Positions 20,817 to 24,015 of a DNA stretch of 24,015 nucleotides are shown here, piece after piece. The first letter of the stretch is position 1, and each line of letters starts with the position of its first letter. A model generated the notes under the pieces. The model had not been told where the DNA came from, did not search any database, and was given only the letters and a program-made list of their open reading frames with translations. Location of the stretch: positions 1 through 24,015 of the forward strand of contig CAYPHY010000061.1 of assembly GCA_964410625.1 (NCBI GenBank), in the 5' to 3' direction. The position numbers and the translations under genes were made by a program. Source of the DNA: CAYPHY01 sp964410625. Its GTDB lineage: Bacteria; Chloroflexota; Anaerolineae; Promineifilales; Promineifilaceae.

Positions 20817-22013
20817 CTAATCCACCACTCCCAAATAATCCACCGCCACAGCCGCTAAAATCGCCGTCAGGTTATAGACTGATTGCAAATCTACCCACTC
20901 CTCGGCGCTGTGCAAACCAGCCCCGGTGGGGCCGAAGAGGACGGTTTCTACGCCAACGGCCGCCAGCAACGCTGCATCCGTCCAGAAGGGCGCACCAGTA
21001 ATGGGCGGCGCTTGACCCAGACACGCTTCGGCGGCACGCGATAGGCTTTTGGCGATGGTCGCGTTCTCGTTGGTGGTGAAGGGTTCGCGGCTGAACCAGG
21101 GGCGCAAGGTGGCCTGGAAGGTAGGATCGGCCGCCGCCAACCGATCGAGGATCGCTTGCAGTTCGGCCGTCGCTTGGGCTTCCGTTTCCCCTGGCGCGGT
21201 GCGGCGTTCGAGTTGCAGGCGACAACGGGCGGCGTAGATGCTCAACTCCGTTCCCCCTTCAAGGCGCGAGGCGTGGAGGGAAGGTGGCCCAGCCAGCGGA
21301 TGGGGCGGCCGGGTGAGCAGTTCGTTCGCCAGTTGTTCTAATTCAACTAGAAATCGGCCCATGCGCATATTGGCGTCAATGCCATCCTGATAGCGGCTGC
21401 CGTGGGCGGCACGGCCAATCGTTTCCACTTCATACCAGATAAAGCCACGATGGGCGAGGCAGAGTGCCATGTCGGTTGGTTCGGTGACAATGGCCGCGTC
21501 GGCTCGTAGTTGCCCTTCGCTAATCTGGCGGGCAATGTCGGCCGTCCCAATGCTGGCGTACTCTTCATCGGCGACGGCCGTTAGCAACAACGCCCCTTCC
21601 AGCCGACAACCCGCGTCAATCAAAGCCTTCGCCGCGCCGAGCATGGCGGCCAGGCTGGCTTTCATGTCTTGTGAACCACGTCCATAGAGGCGGCCGTCCC
21701 GAATCGTCGCGCCAAACGGGTCGGTCATGCCTGTCACGCCAACAGTGTCCATATGGCCGTTGAGCAGCAGGGTGCGGCCGTCCCCCTTTGCGCCAGGAAG
21801 ACGGCCGATTACGTTCAACCGCCCAGGGGCAAGGGTTGTGGTGGTTGTTTCCAGGCCGAGTTGCTCCATTTCTTGAGCCAGATAGGCGGCGATTTGCGCT
21901 TCTCCAGCGGCCGTTTCCTCTGGTCCGGCCAGGTCAGGGTTAGTCGAATCAATCGCCACCATTTCGGCCAAGAGGCGGGTGACGTATTCGCGGTCAAATT
22001 CGGGTTGACACAT
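20817..22013 (-). CDS. M20-family metallopeptidase (ArgE/DapE/CPG2 type)
   Basis: Zinc-dependent amidohydrolase/exopeptidase, 398 aa, of the ArgE/DapE/ACY1/CPG2 group, predicted cytoplasmic. Metal and catalytic residues are visible: H87 and D89 in NGHMDTV, D116 in GRGSQDMKA, E150-E151 in VADEEY, a Glu in VTEPTD and H368 in GLHSAEEW. A dimerisation (lid) domain lies in the middle, around GRAAHGSRYQDGIDANMRMG. Substrate within the family ranges over acyl-amino acids, succinyl-diaminopimelate and folyl-glutamates and cannot be fixed here. The gene stands alone, flanked on both sides by TATTGGT-theme inverted repeats. Start is ATG at 22013 with GGAG about 13 bases upstream. Confidence 0.93.
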   Translation of the reverse strand: MCQPEFDREYVTRLLAEMVAIDSTNPDLAGPEETAAGEAQIAAYLAQEMEQLGLETTTTTLAPGRLNVIGRLPGAKGDGRTLLLNGHMDTVGVTGMTDPFGATIRDGRLYGRGSQDMKASLAAMLGAAKALIDAGCRLEGALLLTAVADEEYASIGTADIARQISEGQLRADAAIVTEPTDMALCLAHRGFIWYEVETIGRAAHGSRYQDGIDANMRMGRFLVELEQLANELLTRPPHPLAGPPSLHASRLEGGTELSIYAARCRLQLERRTAPGETEAQATAELQAILDRLAAADPTFQATLRPWFSREPFTTNENATIAKSLSRAAEACLGQAPPITGAPFWTDAALLAAVGVETVLFGPTGAGLHSAEEWVDLQSVYNLTAILAAVAVDYLGVVD

Positions 22014-22039
22014 ATCGTTCTTCGCTCCGGTAGTAGGAT

Positions 22040-22113
22040 GTTGGTATATTAGTGTATTGGTTTATTGGTTATTGGTCTAATACACCAATAGACCAATATA
22101 CCAGTACACCAAC
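22040..22113. repeat. TATTGGT octad array with inverted copy
   Basis: Arms at 22040-22069 and 22084-22113 pair at about 25 of 30 positions around a 14-base loop. GGT recurs every eight bases. It has the same theme as the element at 20733-20797, on the opposite side of the M20 gene. Confidence 0.75.
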
Positions 22114-22159
22114 ACACCGATCATCAGATCGGATCAATTATGAACGCGAGACATTTGCT

Positions 22160-23449
22160 ATGACACAACCAACCATCCCCGGATTTCGCGAAGTGCCGCG
22201 GACGGGTGTGATTTATGTGATGCACCGCGCGGCCGAATTGGGCTATACGGCCGCTGACCCTGCGTGGGCTAACCTGGGGCAGGGCGCGCCGGAGACAGGG
22301 CCTTTGCCCGGCGCGCCGCCACGTATTGAACGATTGAGCATTGACCCCGCTCGCCACGAGTATGGGCCAATTACCGGCCAGACGGCCGTGCGGCAGAAGG
22401 TGGCCGACCTCTATAACTTTCTCTACCGGCGCGGTAAACGTTCGCAATATACCTGGGAGAACGTCAGCATCTCCGGCGGCGGCCGTGTAGCGTTGACGCG
22501 GATTGCGGCCGCTTTGGGCAATATCAACATGGGCCACTTCCTGCCCGACTACACGGCTTATGAAGAACTACTGGGCGTCTTTAAGGCGTTCATCCCCATC
22601 CCCATTTTGCTTGATCCCGATCTGGCTTATCACGCGCCAATTGAGCATATCAAGAAAGAGGTGCTAGGGCGCGGGCTGAAGGCGTTGTTGATGAGCAATC
22701 CCTGTAACCCGACGGGGCAACTGATAGAAGGGGAGCGGTTGCAACGACTGGTGCAACTGGCGCGGAACTACCGTTGCTCGTTGATTTTGGATGAGTTTTA
22801 CTCCCACTATGTGTATAGCGATCACTATAACGGCAACGGTGTGAATGGACTCCCGCCGATGGTTTCGGCCGCTGCCTATGTCGAGGACGTAGATCGCGAT
22901 CCAGTGATTGTGGTGGACGGACTGACCAAGAATTGGCGTTATCCGGGCTGGCGCATTAGCTGGACGTTGGGGCCGAAGGAAGTCGTCCATGCCATCGCCA
23001 GCGCCGGTTCATTCCTTGACGGCGGAGCAAACAACCCCTTCCAGCAGGAGGTGGTGCAACTGCTCGACCCGGAAACAACGATCCAGGAAACGGCCGCCGT
23101 CCAATCTTGCTTCCGTCAAAAACGGGACTACACATTGGAACGCCTCTACCAGATGGGAATTCAAGTAGAGGCGGAACCACAAGGGACGTTTTATGTCTGG
23201 GCCAATCTATCCGGTCTGCCCGAACCGCTGAATGATGGCATCCACTTTTTTGAGGAAGGGTTGAAGGAGAAGGTGATCACCGTGCCGGGTGTGTTCTTTG
23301 ATGTCAACCCAGAGAAGCGGCGTACCTATGCCCGCTATCGCCCCTATAGCCGGATCAGCTTTGGCCCGGAGATGAGTGTGCTGGAACGGGGGTTGGATGG
23401 GTTGGAACGGATGATCGGCCGCTTTCAAAAACATAGTAATGTCCAATAA
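22160..23449 (+). CDS. Class I/II PLP-dependent aminotransferase
   Basis: Fold-type I aminotransferase, 429 aa, cytoplasmic. The PLP-binding features are all visible: SGGGRVALTRIAAAL (glycine-rich phosphate region), NPCNPTGQ, the Asp/Tyr pair in LILDEFYSHYVYSD, Schiff-base Lys257 in DGLTKNWRYPGWRISW, and the substrate-carboxylate Arg near YSRISFG. The amino donor is not evident. I chose the ATG at 22160; the frame is open from 22052, but that stretch lies in the inverted repeat and translates to repeat-derived text. The insert HYNGNGVNGLPPM (about 220-235) is a variable loop. It lies downstream of, and divergent from, the M20 peptidase and may act in the same amino-acid pathway, but this is only an inference. 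Confidence 0.92.
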   Translation: MTQPTIPGFREVPRTGVIYVMHRAAELGYTAADPAWANLGQGAPETGPLPGAPPRIERLSIDPARHEYGPITGQTAVRQKVADLYNFLYRRGKRSQYTWENVSISGGGRVALTRIAAALGNINMGHFLPDYTAYEELLGVFKAFIPIPILLDPDLAYHAPIEHIKKEVLGRGLKALLMSNPCNPTGQLIEGERLQRLVQLARNYRCSLILDEFYSHYVYSDHYNGNGVNGLPPMVSAAAYVEDVDRDPVIVVDGLTKNWRYPGWRISWTLGPKEVVHAIASAGSFLDGGANNPFQQEVVQLLDPETTIQETAAVQSCFRQKRDYTLERLYQMGIQVEAEPQGTFYVWANLSGLPEPLNDGIHFFEEGLKEKVITVPGVFFDVNPEKRRTYARYRPYSRISFGPEMSVLERGLDGLERMIGRFQKHSNVQ

Positions 23450-23481
23450 ACGATGTAAAATTGATGGAGAGGAAAAAGCCA

Positions 23482-23724
23482 ATGAACCCATTGCTGGAAC
23501 GAATTTCCATTGATCCAAATATCTGCTTTGGAAAGCCTTGTATTCGCGGAACCAGGATTTGGGTTTCTCTAATCTTGGATTTTCTAGCCAGTGGGACGAC
23601 GATGGATGAGCTTCTTGAAGAGTACCCACAACTCACTTTAGAGGATATCCATGCTGCCCTGGCCTATGGCGCTGAAATGTCGCGCGAGCGATATGTTGAA
23701 CTCCCAATGGTTGCTGATAGATGA
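23482..23724 (+). CDS. DUF433 protein, likely antitoxin
   Basis: Small DNA-binding-type protein, 80 aa, of the DUF433 family (winged/HTH fold, often paired with DUF5615). Typical motifs are RISIDPNICFGKPCIRGTRI (about 6-25) and the helical stretch LTLEDIHAALAYGAE. The true start is the ATG at 23482, since GGAGAGG lies nine bases upstream. A TTG at 23461 would add seven residues but put the ribosome site inside the gene. Its stop overlaps the start of the next gene (ATGA, 23721-23724), which is typical of toxin-antitoxin operons. It has lower GC than the adjacent aminotransferase and no CGGCCG. Confidence 0.88.
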   Translation: MNPLLERISIDPNICFGKPCIRGTRIWVSLILDFLASGTTMDELLEEYPQLTLEDIHAALAYGAEMSRERYVELPMVADR

Positions 23725-24015
23725 AGTTTAAGCTGGATGAAAACTTTGGGACGCGCACGCAAAATATCTTTCGCGAATTCGATCACGATGTTCATACCGT
23801 CATTGAAGAGCAGTTAAGGGGTGCTTCTGACGCTGAACTTTATGGCATATGCTATGATGAACAGCGCTGCCTGGTGACGCTGGATTTAGATTTTGCGGAT
23901 GTGGTTCGTTTTCCTCCAGCGGCCAGTGGTGGTATTGTTGTTATTCGTGTCCCTCGAAACCCCAGTTTAAGTTTGTTAGAGCAATTAGTACGGTATTTCT
24001 TGCGTGCATTGGAGG
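23721..24015 (+). CDS. DUF5615 PIN-like protein, likely toxin (cut by window end)
   Basis: The frame is open for 98 codons to the window end, so the protein is C-terminally truncated here. It begins MKFKLDEN, the acidic motif of Mut7-C-like PIN domains (DUF5615). A second acidic motif, LVTLDLDFADV (about 54-64), supplies further metal-binding Asp residues, and the GGIVVIRVP strand follows. Family members are proposed ribonuclease-like toxins partnered by DUF433 proteins. The ATGA overlap with the upstream DUF433 gene supports translational coupling. Judged by usual lengths (about 110-120 aa), only some 15-20 residues are missing. Confidence 0.85.
   Translation, partial: MKFKLDENFGTRTQNIFREFDHDVHTVIEEQLRGASDAELYGICYDEQRCLVTLDLDFADVVRFPPAASGGIVVIRVPRNPSLSLLEQLVRYFLRALE

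Noticed and set aside
22052..22159. N-terminal extension of the aminotransferase
   Set aside because: The first part is octad-repeat translation and homologues of this family begin near the ATG at 22160.

Overview
The window looks like chromosomal DNA of a Chloroflexota bacterium, probably an Anaerolineae/Ardenticatenia-type lineage. This is inferred from the gene set and from lipoproteins with VEVTRVVE-type linkers. It also fits intergenic regions packed with short degenerate repeats and a strong excess of the palindrome CGGCCG. A run of exactly 100 Ns points to a draft or metagenome-assembled scaffold. No rRNA, tRNA, CRISPR array, transposase or phage gene was seen.

Layout. 1-6061 (minus strand): AEC-family permease, glycogen debranching enzyme, RsbW-like kinase/anti-sigma factor, SpoIIE-type phosphatase with a degenerate receiver domain, and the start of a lipoprotein. 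6062-10830 (plus): a 617-bp regulatory region (sigma70-like promoter, four 11-bp phased direct repeats, leader terminator), then a peptide-type ABC importer (binding lipoprotein and two permeases, no ATPase genes) closed by a terminator. 10847-11438 (minus): an AT-rich two-gene cassette of small proteins. 11523-15959 (plus): three more 11-bp phased repeats, a LiaF-like membrane protein, an ABC-2 ATPase and two ABC-2 permeases. 16123-18888 (minus): LUD-domain protein, NarL-type histidine kinase and response regulator, convergent with the exporter. 18944-19757 (plus): an AT-rich unrecognised gene preceded by a 30-codon ORF that may be leaderless. 19725-22013 (minus): TPR membrane protein and M20 metallopeptidase. 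22160-24015 (plus): aminotransferase, then a DUF433/DUF5615 toxin-antitoxin-like pair cut by the window end.

The most unusual feature is the spacer DNA. Nearly every intergenic gap holds an array of degenerate 7-nt (sometimes 8-nt) units. Each gap has its own sequence theme, and many arrays are followed by their own inverted copy, so they fold into hairpins. The same arrays occur in frame inside coding sequence: in the lipoprotein linker, in the phosphatase domain, in the LUD protein and as the C-terminal tail plus stop codon of the histidine kinase. A second signature is CGGCCG, roughly tenfold over expectation in native genes and absent from the three AT-rich accessory islands.

Functional reading: the RsbW/SpoIIE pair is half of a partner-switching module. 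The exporter plus kinase and regulator resembles a LiaFSR/Bce-type envelope-stress or efflux unit. The two phased-repeat arrays may bring the importer and the exporter under one OmpR/PhoB-type regulator encoded elsewhere.
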